Shown here piece after piece: positions 1-13,640 of a DNA stretch of 64,000 nt. Every line of letters starts with the position of its first letter. Position 1 is the first letter of the stretch. A program made the translations under genes and the position numbers. The DNA comes from Lichenostomus cassidix. Taxonomy: Eukaryota > Chordata > Aves > Passeriformes > Meliphagidae. Location of the stretch: NCBI GenBank assembly GCA_008360975.2, contig CM039193.1, positions 15,800,501 through 15,864,500 on the forward strand, given 5' to 3'. Below the pieces are notes generated by a model that searched no databases, was not told where the DNA came from, and saw nothing but the letters and a program-made list of their open reading frames with translations.

Positions 1-165
1 GCTGCCATCCTTCGCCCTGCTGCCATGCCCTGGTCCCCCATCCCCCATTCCCGGGGGAGCGCAGCCCCGGCGGTTCTAGGAATAGCTCGGACCGAGTCAG
101 CAGCCGCCAGTTCCGGGAACCGCGGCCCTGGGCCCTGCGGGACGCTTCACGGAATTCTCGCTGCC
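1..165. promoter_or_regulatory. GC-rich, CpG-bearing fragment at the window edge
   Basis: The first 165 bases are GC-rich and contain about ten CG dinucleotides (CCCGGG, CCCCGGCGG, ACCGCGG), then composition falls sharply. This looks like the edge of a CpG-island promoter whose gene would lie to the left or start here. It also contains TTCTAGGAA (74-82) and TTCCGGGAA (111-119), both STAT-type motifs. No coding exon is recognisable. Confidence 0.4.
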
Positions 166-3100
166 ATTCCAAGCATGGCAAAAGAGCTCAGCCACTGACC
201 TGCTGCTCCCCCGTGGCTGGGGGCAAAAGTTTGGAGTCAGGCCACGGGACTGGGAAGATTACCAGAGGCTGGAGGGGCTGGAGATTTATGCCCCGCTCAG
301 CTCTTTACTACAGAATGTTGTTTGGCTTCTTGAGGGATCGAGAGAAGGAATTTGCTACGTAAGAGACAGCAGTAGTGACCACAGGAATTTAGAAAAGGGA
401 TATGGAGTTAAAAGGTCAAAATTTCCCGCCATCAGTCATCGTCTCCATGGTAGAAGTAGAAGTCTGATAGGGTGCCAGGAGCTCAGACAGAGATTTTGGG
501 ACCCTGAAACCTGCCACAACCACATGACCTTGAAAAAATGAAGCAAGACAGATTGAGCGCCAGTGCCTGGTGCTCCTGTCCCGCCTGGTGCTGCTGTCCT
601 GCACTTTGTGCTTCCCAGTGCCACGGCTCTCATCACGCCTTGGCCTGTCCCTGGTTCAGGCCTCTGCTGCATGTTCCCTCCTTCCAAAGCAGGAGATGAT
701 GGGAACTTTTCTCCCAAGCCCAGCAGAGCTTCTAAGGAAAACACTCAGCATGACACTGACAAATTAATGTTATTTTTACTGCCCACTTAGAAGTTGAAAT
801 TATTTCACATGCTGCTGGCAGCCTTGGGAGGAGTGAATTTCTCACAGCACTTGGCTTTAAACACATCTTTTACATGCAGTTACTGAGTTGCTCTGGGCCG
901 ACTTTAAATTAGCAGGGAATTGAGGAAGTCTTTAAGTTACATGTTGGCTTCCAAGGTACTTTTCTCAGTCACCACAGTGATGCTGCAGACAGTGCCTGCC
1001 TTTCCAGTTTTTGGATAGGGCACACGAGGAGAGGTTTCTCTCCTGGGAGAGGTGGGCTAGCCTACCATGAGTTACTCCAAGACAGGAGGGAAGGACTTGC
1101 ATTTTCTGGCCATACTGGATGAGTCCCCTAGGCCTTGACATCATCAGTGCCATGAATTTTATCGGCATATTACCATTTTGCACACTATTTCCAGTCTAGT
1201 CCTACTCTTTGAAAAGTCTTCTGAACTCTGTTCCAACTTTGACCCTGAATTTTGCTGCCCTTTTTTTATTTGAGCTGACAACCACAGCTCTGTCACACTG
1301 TGCTCCAGCCAGCACATGTGTTGTCTTCTGAGGCTGTTTCTTTAATGCCATCAGCTTTCCCCTAGACTTCAGAGCAGATTGTTTCTCTACTTTCACATTT
1401 AATGCCTTTCTCAGGTACCAGTCAGCCCCCAAACATCTTTCTCCCCTTGTATTTATTGTAATTCTGCTTCAATGTTTGATCAGACTTTCTGATACAGCTT
1501 TTGAGCCTTTCCTCCTCTTCATTCTTTATTTCCTCTGTATTTTTCCACTGCGGAGAAACTTTCGTAAAATGAGAGCCAACAAAGTCTTTTCAGCTCATGT
1601 ATGCCCTGGGTTTGGGAAGAAGCATATGCTTGTGTTTGTGGGGGAGGCAGCTGTTCTTGCTCTTCATGTGAAAGACCTTAATGCATTCACAGGATTATGC
1701 TGCTGCAGTAGCTGTTTCATCAAAGCCATAGCAACTTCCTTGTTGCCTTTCATTTTCTTAGGCTATTATATGTGTTTGGTTTCTATGAATAACTCATTAA
1801 AATGCAGAAGAGTAGCTCTTTATTAAGGTTTTATTAACATTTAATTTGCTTTTCAGTTTTTGGTAGGAGATCAAAAGGCTTAGCTCTTTCCAAGAAAGAT
1901 AACAAAAGAGTTGCAGTGCTGTGCTAAGATAATGGCCCTCTAACAACTTCATGTGCTCAGTGGGGAGGTGGGCAGAGACCCCCTGCCATGAGGGATATGT
2001 GGGAGGAGGGCACAGTGGGGTGTTCACCAGGACTTGGGGTCTCCAGGTGCCACAGGCAGGAGCAGCTCTGCCAGCTGCACTCAGAGCATCCTTCCTGCCT
2101 GTGCTCTGCAGGGGGTTCTGCATGCTTCTCACCTGGACACACCTGAGATCCTGAATTCAGGCCCTCCACTCCACCCTCCCTCAACCCCCTGCCTGCTGTG
2201 CTTTCATACCATGAGTGCTGGATTGAGGGTGATTCCTCCTCACGACTTCTTCCTGCTCTCCCCAGTTTTTGCTGGTGTGTAGTCGATGCAGGTGCTGTTG
2301 AATAAAGCTGTTGAAGAAAAGATTGTCTGTGGACACTTCAGCTGTAGTCTTCCTTTTTACCCATACAGGTTCAGTTCTCTTTTTGTTACTTTGCTGTGCA
2401 AAGTTCTTGAGGAACTGGGAGATCAGTTATATTTGCTTGTTTTGTAGATGCTCTGGTCTAATGGAGTTATTCCCATGTCTTTCAGAGCATCTCCACTGTG
2501 CCTGAATGTAGCTAAAACAGCAGAAGTAGCTTTTCTTTCATGTTTACATTTTTCCTTTGTTCACTGAATATTCTCCTTTTGGATGCAGGCATCTGTTTAA
2601 AATACACTCCTTGGTTTTGTGACTTGCTGCTTTGCTGCACCAAAGAGACAGGATGAAGCTGAGGGTAACCAGAAAATTCAATATGAAGATGGGGGGAAAA
2701 AAAAAAAAAAGATTTCTTTCTTCTCTCTTTTCCCTTTCTGCAGCTGGTGAGGGTGCCCCATATCATTATTATCTCTGTTATCAGCTGCTGCTTATGTGGA
2801 TAGACCCTGCATTTCAGCTGTTGCTGACTGCCAAGAGAGGTGGTTTGATGACAGAAACTTCTTGCTGCTGTTGTAGATCAGTGGCACAGAAGTAGAGCAA
2901 TTATCTTGGTTGTTTGTGAAATTCTGAGGGATTTTTGATCCATCCATTGTTGCATTTTCTATTGAATTTCTTTCTAGCAAAGGTTTGCTTTGAAGTTTGC
3001 ATGTAACTCGTTTGTTACATGCGTCTGCAAAGGGTGAAACAAGTCTCAACTTTTCCAGCTGCTCACTTTCAAATGAGCTGTGCAATGATTCCTCAAAGGA

Positions 3101-6100
3101 GCTGTCAAGGAGTTAACTTTTTATGAATTTGTTACCTAATCTGAAGGGTAAGGAAGATGTTCAGCTTACTTTTCCTATGGGAAACTGGAATCTTAAAGCA
3201 GACATCCTCCCCCTCCCTAAACACACAGGTTTATTGCTATAATACTTCCTTTGTCCTGTAAGAGAAACCCCTTTCTTTCAGATATTAAATGCAGAGGAAG
3301 TTCCTGCCTGATGAAGTTTCCTTGTGAGTTATGAGCAATGCCTGGGATTGGGGATCTGAGCATGGCTGTGTCCCCTGCTGTGTCCCCTGGCCTGGCTACC
3401 CATGGCCCTTTGGCTAACCAGCTTGTGCCATGGGCCGTTTTGGCTCCTAGAGTAAGGCAGCTTTTGCCCTTCCTCCTCTGGAGCGTTCTCTGTGCCACGT
3501 TGTCATGGCAGGAGTTGCAGTGGAAAATCCCACTTGCTGGACTCCTTGGATCTGCCAGCTGACAGCAGGGCCTGGCATTGCAAGGAGTGTGGAGCAGCTG
3601 GAGAGAAGTGGGAATAGTTGCAGTGTAATGATTAAAGACTCTCCTGGTCTCTTTGTTGGGTCCTAAGGAGGGTGCAGAAGGTATGAGACTTTCTGCCTCA
3701 TCAGGCGGGGGAGACATCTGTCCAGCCTGAAATTAGTGCTGTCCTTGGAAGAGGGTTTTCCCTGTGAACTGGCTCCTGGGCGGGGTTTGGGGAAGGCCTG
3801 TGCAGATTTCTTGCCCAGCAGTGGATAGGAAGCTTCCGGAGATATTCACAGCACCATATGGCTGCAAAGTGATGCAGTGCCAGTGTATTAATTCCCTCCT
3901 GAGATTGCATATCTCCCTCTTTGTTTGCCTTCTCATTTGTAGTTTATTCTCCTGTTGCACGAGACTGTCTAGGAGGAGGTTGGAGGGAGCAGAGACAGGT
4001 GAAACGTTTAGAAACGTTTAGAAACAGTGCAGTTTCCTCGAATAAGGCATTAGCAGTTGTCTTTATTGGTGCTTCTCAGTCCCAAGGGGACGTTTAAGCA
4101 GTTCAAAGGCTGTACAGACCATCTGTGATAACAACAAAGGGCAATGCAGGGGCTGATTCCCCACTGGCACAGCCCTCCCTGACCCCACAGCTGGAGACAT
4201 TGAGTCCCTAAAGCTGCCAGGATGCAAATGGGGGACGTTTGCATGATTTGCTTTCCCCAGTTTGGCAAGAGGACCCACTGGTGCTGCAGTGCCAGAGCTC
4301 AGAGCCATCTGCTCCTGCAGCCTGGAGCAGGAGAGCACACACCACTGGAGCTCCACAAATACAGTGTGTGTGCTTGGTGTCCTTGGCCTTACTTCCCCCA
4401 CTTTGCTGTGTGATCACTGGGGATTGGTTTGCACAGGGAGCAGCAATTCCTGTCACAGGGTGAAGTCTGAGTGAATTTTTGCCCTGCAGCTCACACTAAA
4501 GGTGTGTGTGAGGCTTCCATTTTACCTCTTTTTTAGGCATTGCTTCCCAAACTGAGACACCCTTGTCAGTGTAAGGTGCAGGCCAGGTGTGGGTCTTTAT
4601 GTCCTTTCCTGACTGCAGGGAAAGTTAATTTTCAGCTTTGTGTGCTTCCCTAGGTAATGTTTCCAGCTGATCCATCTTCCTTTCTGGGTTTTCTATGTTT
4701 TATAGAATTCGCTCGTAGAGCAAAACAGTGGGTTTTGGTTGTGGGTTTGGTTCCACCCCCCCTTTTTTTCTTTTTCTTTGTGATAAAGCTGTTCAATTAC
4801 CGTCCTTAGCAATCCCTCCCTCGGTGTGCTGATTGGGCATGCGGCAGAGGAGGGACTGCTGTCAGCATGGCTCAGTTCCTGGAAGAGCTGAAGCTCAATG
4901 GAAATGACCCCAGGGAGCAATGGGCTTTCCACAGAAACCTGATGGGGGAAGGGCTGCCTGAGCCTGGATGGCTTTAAGAGCTCATTTAGTTTGCTTTCTG
5001 CAGCCTGACAGGGAAAGGGAGGGAGGGACAATGCTGCACACAGCTTCAGTCACATCAGTGGGGTGTTAATGCAGCATCCTGCACAGTAAAGACATTGGGC
5101 CATCCTTTTGTGGATCTGTGCCCCAGGGCACCCTGTGGGTGCTGTCAGCATCCTTCTCATCTCCAGAGACCCAAAGGCTCAGGAGATAAATTTGTCCCCT
5201 CCTTCCTTACACTGTAGATTTGTAACTCATCATACCAATTCCTTCACCTTTCACTATTTTACTTGCACTGTTCCTGCCTCTCTGCTTTTAAAGGAGCAAA
5301 CATGAATTGCAAATTTTGTAGCTGCAATTTAACCTTTTTCCTTGCTTGTACTTCTGGGCCAGGCTGGTGATAGGGCTTGGACTGATCTTTTTGGATCAGT
5401 CATCCCACAGATATTTTGATATTTACAGAATCACTGGTATCTTCTTATCTGGACCAAATATCTGTTGCCTGTTGCTTGAGGGCAATGAGGGAAGGAAGGA
5501 AAAATACCACCTCAGTCCTTATGGCAGAGGCATAAGGGAGTTAATATTAAATGAAAAATCTGCCTGTGCCACAATCTGGAAATAAGACAGCAGTGGAAAG
5601 ATCTGGAAGTTTCTTCTCATCCCAGCTTGCTTTGAGTGCAGAGAGCCATATCCTGTGGGTGCAGCCTGAGGTGCGAGCAGGCACAGGAAGGTGCTGCTGC
5701 CTTGGTGCTGTCAGACTGAACCTGCCATGTAGGAGAATGGTGCTTTGCAAGACAGCAGTCTTGAAGGCTGCAAACCCGTGGAGCCTATGGCTTCAGCTGC
5801 CCTGAGCTCAGAAGTTGTCAGGAAGTCAGAGTGAACTAAGGCAGTGCCTGGATTTAAAGTGCTTGTGCTCTCTGTGTACTCGATGTCTTCCAAGAGGTTG
5901 ATTTTATGTAACTCACTGAAATTATTTAATTACCTCATGTCTGAAACTGAGACCAGACCATGGGGGACTTAGGATACTCTGAGGTGCAGGGTTATGCCAC
6001 CCTCCTGCAGGTTCTCAGCAGGACAGGCTATTTCTCTGAGAAGTTATCTGCTGGGGGTTGATTCCCACTCCTGTAGTGTGGGGTGGACATTGTCTCAGAC

Positions 6101-7389
6101 TGCAGGTGCCACTGGCACCAAGATCTAAAGTTTTCTTGCCTGCACGAGCGGCCCTTCAAAGTTTAAGTAGGAGAAAGAGATACTGCTATTGAAGTCACAC
6201 TTGATCCATGGATGGATCCTGCTCAACCAGCAGCAATTATAACCCTGCTTCTTGGCTAGTGAAAGGTCAGAAAGGACTTTGCTTTTGTTTCCTGCCCCGG
6301 GAACATGAATTTCTGCCACTGGCTCCTTCATTCCCACATCAAAGTCTTTTGTTAAACTGTCTGCAGCCCCTGCTGCACAGAGTGGGTGTGACTGCCCTTT
6401 TCCCACAGGCTTGGGTGACTTAGCTGAGAGCTGCACCACATTTTCCACGAGACGGGAGGAATTCTTTGTAAGCTACAAAGTGTTAGAAGAGGCAGAAAGT
6501 ACTTTTACAAGCAGTTAATTGAGAACAACTAAAAATTTATTTTTCCAAGCTCCTTTGGTCTGTGTTGGGGACTCAAAAAAAGATAGTATTTCTTATATAT
6601 GTGTGTGTGTATATATATATATATAAGTCAGTCTAGTATTCATAACAAAAGGACTTGACATTTAACAGCACAGGGAAGTGAAACTAATCAGATCCATTGT
6701 ATGAAGACAGCATGAGGAAATGCTGGTTTGCAGTTGGTTGCTTTCCAAGCAAATCCTCTTAACCATCTTCTGTCAAGTAAACACAGGGTGGAAGAGGTGT
6801 TTGTCACAAGAAGGGTGTAGCTAGATGTAATTAGTAACAGAATCCAACTTTCCATGAAAAGCTTATTAGTGAGGAGTCAGACCTGTTCAGGTACTCCAGT
6901 ACTGCACTGCTCCTGCTCCGTCGGGCTGAGCTCCCAGGGAGCAGCCGTGATTCCTTGGTCAGCAGAGCTGCCTCCACCACACTGGGGAGAAAGGGCTGGG
7001 CAGTGCTGAGCACAGCATTGGGGTTTGTGCAAGAGCAACAGAGCACAGGGTGCGAGCTCTGGGATCAGAGGTCAAGCCAAAGCATTTGTTCTTTGAGAGG
7101 GAAAGGACCAAGGGAAGACTTTATATGGTGAGGAGCCTAGAGACAGCTTTGCCTCCCGACCATCTAAAGCCAGGATCAGAAATGTGGGGTTGATTGTGGT
7201 AGGCACAAGAGGAGCCACTTGTGCTTTCCTTTATGGTCCTACCCCTCCACTGCTCTTGTCTCCTGTGGCAGTGCAGGGAAGGAGGGAGGTTGGGTCACTT
7301 ACAAATGGCTCTTGCTCAGATTTGAGGCAGCGATGCAAGGGCAAGAAAGAGTCACCTTTGCACAGAGTAACTTTGGGCCTGACTTGCTT
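166..7389. other. Non-coding stretch, no recognisable gene
   Basis: Many short open frames occur on both strands, none longer than about 166 codons and none resembling a known family. I looked for motifs of HEMK1, the expected neighbour downstream of CISH in mammals (methyltransferase NPPY and GCGSG), and found none. An alternating purine-pyrimidine microsatellite lies near 6.6 kb. Otherwise I see nothing. Confidence 0.6.
6593..6626. repeat. (TA)n(TG)n(TA)n microsatellite
   Basis: A compound alternating tract: TATATA, then GTGTGTGTGT, then about 8 TA units. Confidence 0.9.
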
Positions 7390-7640
7390 TGTGTCGCGGT
7401 TGCTGGTGCAGGGCTGAGCTCAGCGGAGGCGGCGGCACGGACAACCAACCCCTTAGCGTGCTGCCATAAGCATTTCTCCAGGATTGCTGGCGGGGCATTT
7501 GGAAGCTGCCCTGGGTGAGACTCTTCAAGTCTCAAGGCCTGGGTTGAGCCCTGCTTGCCTTGGCGCCGGGCGCTTTGCCCACTGTCCGTAAAGGCCGTTC
7601 CTGCAGCGGCGGCGCCAGCCGGGCGCCAGCTGAGGTTCTG
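7390..7640. promoter_or_regulatory. Isolated CpG cluster
   Basis: About 17 CG dinucleotides in 250 bases (GTCGCGG, GGAGGCGGCGGCACGG, GGCGCCGGGCGC, GCGGCGGCGCC) within otherwise CpG-poor DNA. A good donor-like GGGTGAGA lies at about 7514-7521 on plus. No protein family is recognisable on either strand. It could be an orphan promoter, an enhancer or a young GC-rich repeat. Confidence 0.4.
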
Positions 7641-10600
7641 GGTCAGAGGAGGCAGTCTGGGGGACTTGAGCTCACTTTGGTCCCCTGGCTCCTCACCCGG
7701 GGTCCTCCCCAGGCCACCCCTGGGCAGCCCCTGTCTCCATGCTATCTGTAAATCCACTGACCCAATGTGAAGTGATTGTGTAGCCCTGTGTCATCCCTGG
7801 GGATAAAGGAATGATTCGAACTCTGTTCTTGGGTGGTTCAAAGGATTTTTCATAAGGTGCACAGAATTGCTTTTAGTGTAAGATTGCAGTAGAAACTGTC
7901 TGGTATAGGCAGAATAACTGGTTTGAGTGAACGCAGCTATTGTTGGTCTGGTTTGACTTTGACGTAGAAGAAGTGACCCACTTTTAGCAGGGACAGCTGT
8001 GCTTTGGAAAACAAGCACAGAAGTTAAATTGTTACTTGGTAACTGCATAGGGTTTGAAGTGCCTGTAATATCCGAGTTTGTCCTCAGCTGCTGAACCTTG
8101 TGGTTGCCTTTGTGTGTCTCAAGGTCAGGTTGGTCACCACTGATAATTTGGTATCACTCAGATATTTTCTGATCATGTAGAAGAAGATCACCAGCACAGG
8201 GAGCAGAAACATGGAGTAACATGAAAACTTCACCCAATTCAAGCACTTTTGTCAAGTATCATGTAGGAGATGTACACTGAGTCCTTGCATCCTCAGGCTT
8301 TTTGTTCCTGCCTCCCCACTGGAGGTCATGTGGAGGACACACAAAGGCCCAACATCCCTCTGCAAAAGAAAAAGAGGAACCAAAGAGGAAACTTCCTCTA
8401 TTTGCCAGTCTTCTTTATGTTCCCTGAACATGCACATAGTTCAAGTGGGAAAGGAGGAGAAAAGAAGAAAATAAGTGTTGCTGAGGTTCATAGATCTAAA
8501 CAATCAAATTAAAAAATAAAAAAATGAAGAGACTTTTCAGTGCAGATTGTCAAGTGTCTGACATTCTGTTGTTATGATACTCATTGCTTTAACTATTTAC
8601 AGGTTTGCTTGTATCCTTGTACCACCCTCCTTTTCTTTGTTGCTGCTGGAAGGTATCCCAGCCATGGTTCTTTCAGGATAAGGGTCAAGTTAAGAGGTTT
8701 CCATGGAGCAGGAATTTAGAACACATTTCATATCGATTTTTAACAGTCATCTTGGCATATGTGCTGGTCCCAAGGTTTAAAACTAGGCCTGGGAGATGGA
8801 GCTGAAGAGAATCTGTGTGAACCATCTTTGCTCACTGGCATTCTTCACACAGGTGAAGTTTTGGGGATGTCTTCCACAGTACTGAGTTGGGCTCTTTCTT
8901 TGGCAGTAATTCCAACTGGCATGAATACCTAATGGCAGAGAGGCTAAAGGGCCTGGGTTTTCCCCTTTTCCTTTGGCTGGCAGCATACCATATAAATCTC
9001 ATCTGACTTCCCTTTGCATCAAAAAGCCATCTCTACAAGGCAAAAGAGACATGAAAAGTCTGTGTTCCCTGACAGAACTTGAATTGCTTCCCTTTGTAGG
9101 CTTTAATCATCAACTGCCTCCAAACAAGCATTGCTGCACTGATTGTATCAGCCTTAGGAAGGCTTGAGGGAAAGGGTAAGAAATGATTGCTTTATACTTT
9201 GGTTTCCATGATACCATCGTTTGAAGTGCCCATCTTGGAAAGCAAACACCCTGGAAGAGCCAAGCACTGGGCATATTTATATCTCTGGAGCTGGGCAAGG
9301 TAAACCCAGTGAGGAGTGTGACCTCAGCTGGCTACGTCACACAGTGTTTGTTGGGCTGTTCCATGAGATCCAGGGCTACCTGGAATCACCGCTGCCTGTA
9401 ACATGTTCCCTTTGTGTTAGGTCATTTGTTTTGTCAATAACTGAGAATTTTGAGAGCTTTCTGTTTCTGCTTCAGTAAGAACTGATGATGCAAGTTATAG
9501 GGATCACTATAGAATATACAGTATTTCCTGTATTTGGGCTTTTAACTCAAGTAATAGGCTGAAGAGGAATGCTGCTGGTGAGAATATGGGAAGAATATCC
9601 AGCTTCTTTGACAGTTTCCTATTGCACTTAAGCATAAGAAAAGTATGTTTCTTATGGCTCACAGGACAAAGATTGTCCTTGGTTTAGGAAGTTCTTTGAC
9701 AGAAGTGTTGTTCTTCCATCAGCTAATTCCTCTAAGAAGAGCTGAGACTAAAGTGGTGATTATTGGCGTAATAATATGCCAAAAGGCAAATACAAAATAA
9801 ACTGCAAAATGAACATCCAAAATCCTTCTTGTAGCCTCCTGCAAACTGGGTAGAGAAGCATAAGGAGGATAATACATTATTTTTATTGTTTAATAGTCAA
9901 ATAGGTCTGGATTGATAATATGTGTTGGGCTTGTCTGGTTGAGTTCTGGAGTATACTTTGCTGAAGCCACCTCTCTTCCCATACAAGACTAGTGGAATAT
10001 TTCCACTTCTAGTAGCTGTGCTGAACCATCCCTTTGGAATGATGGTTTGTATAAGCAGTAATACCAACGTGATGATCAATGCATATTTGCTTTTAAAATG
10101 CCAATGCATTTCTAAGTTAGGAAACAGCAGAAGCCAGCATGTGACACCTTCACTTACTGCGCCAGTCAGTGTTACACTGTCACTTGACACTGGCAAAAGT
10201 TATTTTGTTATCAGCTGAGTGCCTGATTTGTTCTGGCTTATGTAGTGAAGTTTCCTCTTTCAGGCTGTGCTATACAGCCAGGCAGGAGAGAGCTAAGGGA
10301 TGTAAAAACTGCCTTCAGGTGCCTTCTTCATGTGGTACTTGCAGACAGGAGGGACCCAGGCACTGGGGCTGGTGTGGATCAGGCCTCCTTCCCGCCTGCC
10401 GTGGGGCGGCGAGGCATAGGGAGATGCCTCTCTTAACCCAGAACCAAGCTAGAAGGTTAAATGCAGCCTGGGGTGCATGAGCATGTCAGATGGAAGCTGG
10501 TTTGGATGGAGGGAGATGACTGAAGGAGTAGTGGGGACCACAGGAGTGAGAGGCCAGTCTGGTTTGTGTCATCGCAGGGCTCTGCACTGGGAGTGGAGAG

Positions 10601-13260
10601 TGCAGCGCTTCCCTGTGTAACACAACGAACACCTTCTGCACCAAAGTGTTTCCCTGCAAGCTCCACGACAAAGTCTTCCTCCCAACTGATTTTCAGTATC
10701 CTGGGGCACAGAGGATGTTGCAACATCTGCACACTGGCTTGGAAAGGTTGTTAGCAGATAGCCCTGTGTCAGCTGCCTGGCAGGTCACGCTAACCCCGCT
10801 TCAAAGGATTTAATCAGCAACAAAAGGTTTTGCATGCACAGGGAAGCCTTCCATCTCCTGTATTCTTGGAAAGGAGAGAGTAATATGGAGTCTCCATGTC
10901 GGCCTGTAGCAGGATTGTTCAGCCCCTGCTGATCCATCCCCAGCCTTGCAGTGCTGTTTTGTCCATGTTCTTCCCCAGTGCCTCTCAGCCAAGATGATTT
11001 CCATAGCACAGCACTGGAGGGAACAGAACTAAAGGGGTTGAATTACAAAGAGTCTTAAAAGAACATAAGGAGTATTTCAAAACCAAGGGCTTAGAAAAGA
11101 GTGAGGTATTTTCAAAAAGTTACAGAGATTTTCCAAAAAGTTCCCTGGAAATAATAAATAATATTAGATCATGCTTTAGGCTATTTCAGATTTATGTTTT
11201 AATCATAACACCTTTTATTAGTGCTGAGCACTTTCAGACAAGTGCAAACATATAGCATGTGCACTGGGCAACATATTTCTTCATCATATTTACAGGCTTG
11301 GAGGTAGTGTTTTGAACTCTGCCTCTGCAGCATTTGGCAACCCCTGTGATGACACTTGCATGATGGGAAGAATCCTTGCCAAATTGGGTAACTTCTGACA
11401 AGTATAAACACAGCTCTGCCTTCTGTAAGCTAAATTTTGAACCATATTGCTGTTCTAGAGAGGAAACAGCCCTGACATTAAAGACTCTGCAGTCTCCGAT
11501 CAGCTATTAAAACTCTGCTGCTTTGCACTGAGTGAGCCCACAAAGAACAGGCAGCGAGAGAAGGGCATCCCCGGAGATGAGCAGTGGGTCTTGCTGTCTC
11601 TTTGTCCCAGATATAAACCAGATCTGTTGTTTTTAGGAGTTGTAATCACAGAAAGCTCTGTCTTAGCCAAGGTGAAACGAGTTTGCTGAGATCAATCCAG
11701 GTTTGGCTGCTCAGTTTTCCACGGGCTGATGTTTACATCCTGAAGTGGCATTGCACATGTTCTGACTGGAATATTTGTAGGTGAATTCAAGAAAGCCAGA
11801 GCTTAACTGTAAGCTGCACCATGGGCTTTCCTTCTGCTTTTAAAAGAGCACCATCCATGCTGGGCTTGTGCATGCTGGGGACAATGTGTGAGGGAAGGGT
11901 TTTCTTGTGTTAAATTGGCTGCACTTCAGTGTTACAATTTCCCTTAAAGACAAATTAATGTCAGAATTTCACCAGGGATAAAATTCTTGTCTGTAAAACT
12001 AGGAGTATGAAGTGGGCCAAATGCAGCCCTGAAGTAAATGAATTCCCATCCCACTCCATGGGAAAGGAATCTGGGTTTAGCCCATTGTGTTTTACAGGTT
12101 TCCATGGCAGAGCTGTTTCAGCAAGGGCAGCGTTTCTCCAAGAGCCACAGTTGGAAAAGTTGCAGCTTATCTTCCAGACCAAGGCAGTCATGTGGTGGAG
12201 TTACTGGCCAGGCCAGAGTCCAAGGAACCCCAGTCCTGGCTGAGCTCTGCCACTGAGTTTTGGTTGACAAACTCTTCCTTTGTCCTTCCATCTGGCATAT
12301 TTATATTAGGTTTTTGAGAAATACCAAGTCTCTGATGATCTGTTTGGGCAATCTAATGCTGCAGTAACCGGTATTATTTCAAGCTTTTGTTGTCACTGTA
12401 GTACCATGGGGGGACATTAAAACAAATGCTTTTCCTGGCTAGATAGAGTGTTCTCTTAAAATAGCTCTTTTGACAAAAAGTAACATAGTATTTGGTTTTC
12501 GAAACTCAAATCTGAGCTGCTGCAAAGCACATTTACACTGCGTTTAGGAAGTAATGGCATTGAGGGGAAAACCTCTGCCAGTGAGGTCTGAGGAAGAGGA
12601 GCAAAAGGGGGAAGGTAGTTCTTGTTCATGAAAAGAAACCCTTCTCTGTAAATCTAGGTTGGTATGTCAGGCTGGAGCAGTTCTGACTGAACCCTTTCCT
12701 CTGCTGGGCCACGCTGCTTCCCCTGGGTCTGTTCTTTTCTATATTTAAATTAATAAAATGATGATTTTGCAACAGGGGGGATCGATGGGCCAACAGCCTG
12801 TCTCCAGCCGTGACCACTGCCACAACTGGTTACAGGGGAATTGAAAGACTAAGCCAGCAGTGGTTTGCAGTAAAACTTCCTTTTTTATTGTCTCATCTGT
12901 AGTGAATATTAGCTGGAGTTCTGAAGCTTTGTTGTTTTCCCTCCTCTTTCCAAATCCAAAAAACCCCTCTGAATTATTATGTTAAGATTGTTATTATGTA
13001 AAGCCCAAATTGTATTTTACTTTCCATAGTTTTCTTTTGAATTTTAGTGCCCAGGCTAAGAGTGAAGCCCTTAAAATTACTTTTTTTGTGCCTGGTCAAC
13101 ATATTGCCTACCAATAGCCTTCCCTTCTGAACAATATATTATTTTTCAAGTAGAAAAAATTACTAGTTCTTGCTAAAGTTTGGAAGAGTGTATTTGTGTA
13201 GACTCCTTAGTCCACATGATTGAACACTGAAAGACACTAATTTTATTCCTAGGGCCACTT
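7641..13260. other. Non-coding stretch, no recognisable gene
   Basis: AT-leaning sequence with only short chance open frames. I see no repeat family that I can name and no conserved domain. Confidence 0.55.
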
Positions 13261-13314
13261 TGTCATTTTTCCCTGAGCTTGTTTTTTGCTGCACAGCAGA
13301 TGTGATGACGGATG

Positions 13315-13610
13315 TCTGATGGATGCTGCAGGATTGTGCCTGCTCCCAAGGGCCACTTGCTGTACTTGTTTGTGCTGTGAGCAGCAGGAGCCACATGATG
13401 GTTGTGTTTCTCAGGAAGTGGCAGTGGCAGATCAACACGAGGTTCATACGAGGCAGCATTAGCCTCCAGATAAAGCCATGCCTCCACGTGTTGCTGTTCC
13501 CTGGGCCCTGGCACCTAGCATTATAAAAACCCACAGAGGCAGGCCTGGGTGTGGGCAGAGAATAAACACGTCTCAGAAGAGCTGAGTCTGAGTCTGAACG
13601 TGTTATCAAC
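13315..13610 (+). mobile_element. Possible solo LTR or promoter-like fragment
   Basis: A TATAAAA at 13522-13528 is followed at 13561-13566 by AATAAA, then by a short direct repeat (GAGTCTGAGTCTGA) and a stretch ending TTATCAACA. TATA plus poly(A) signal within 40 bases is typical of an LTR but can occur by chance. I could not define target-site duplications or flanking retroviral genes. Confidence 0.25.
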
Positions 13611-13640
13611 ACTCTTAGCAACGGCGGAGCCTCCTCACTG

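Noticed and set aside
3217..3717. A 166-codon minus-strand frame
   Set aside because: No family resemblance, no splice or promoter context, and within the range expected by chance in this much non-coding DNA.
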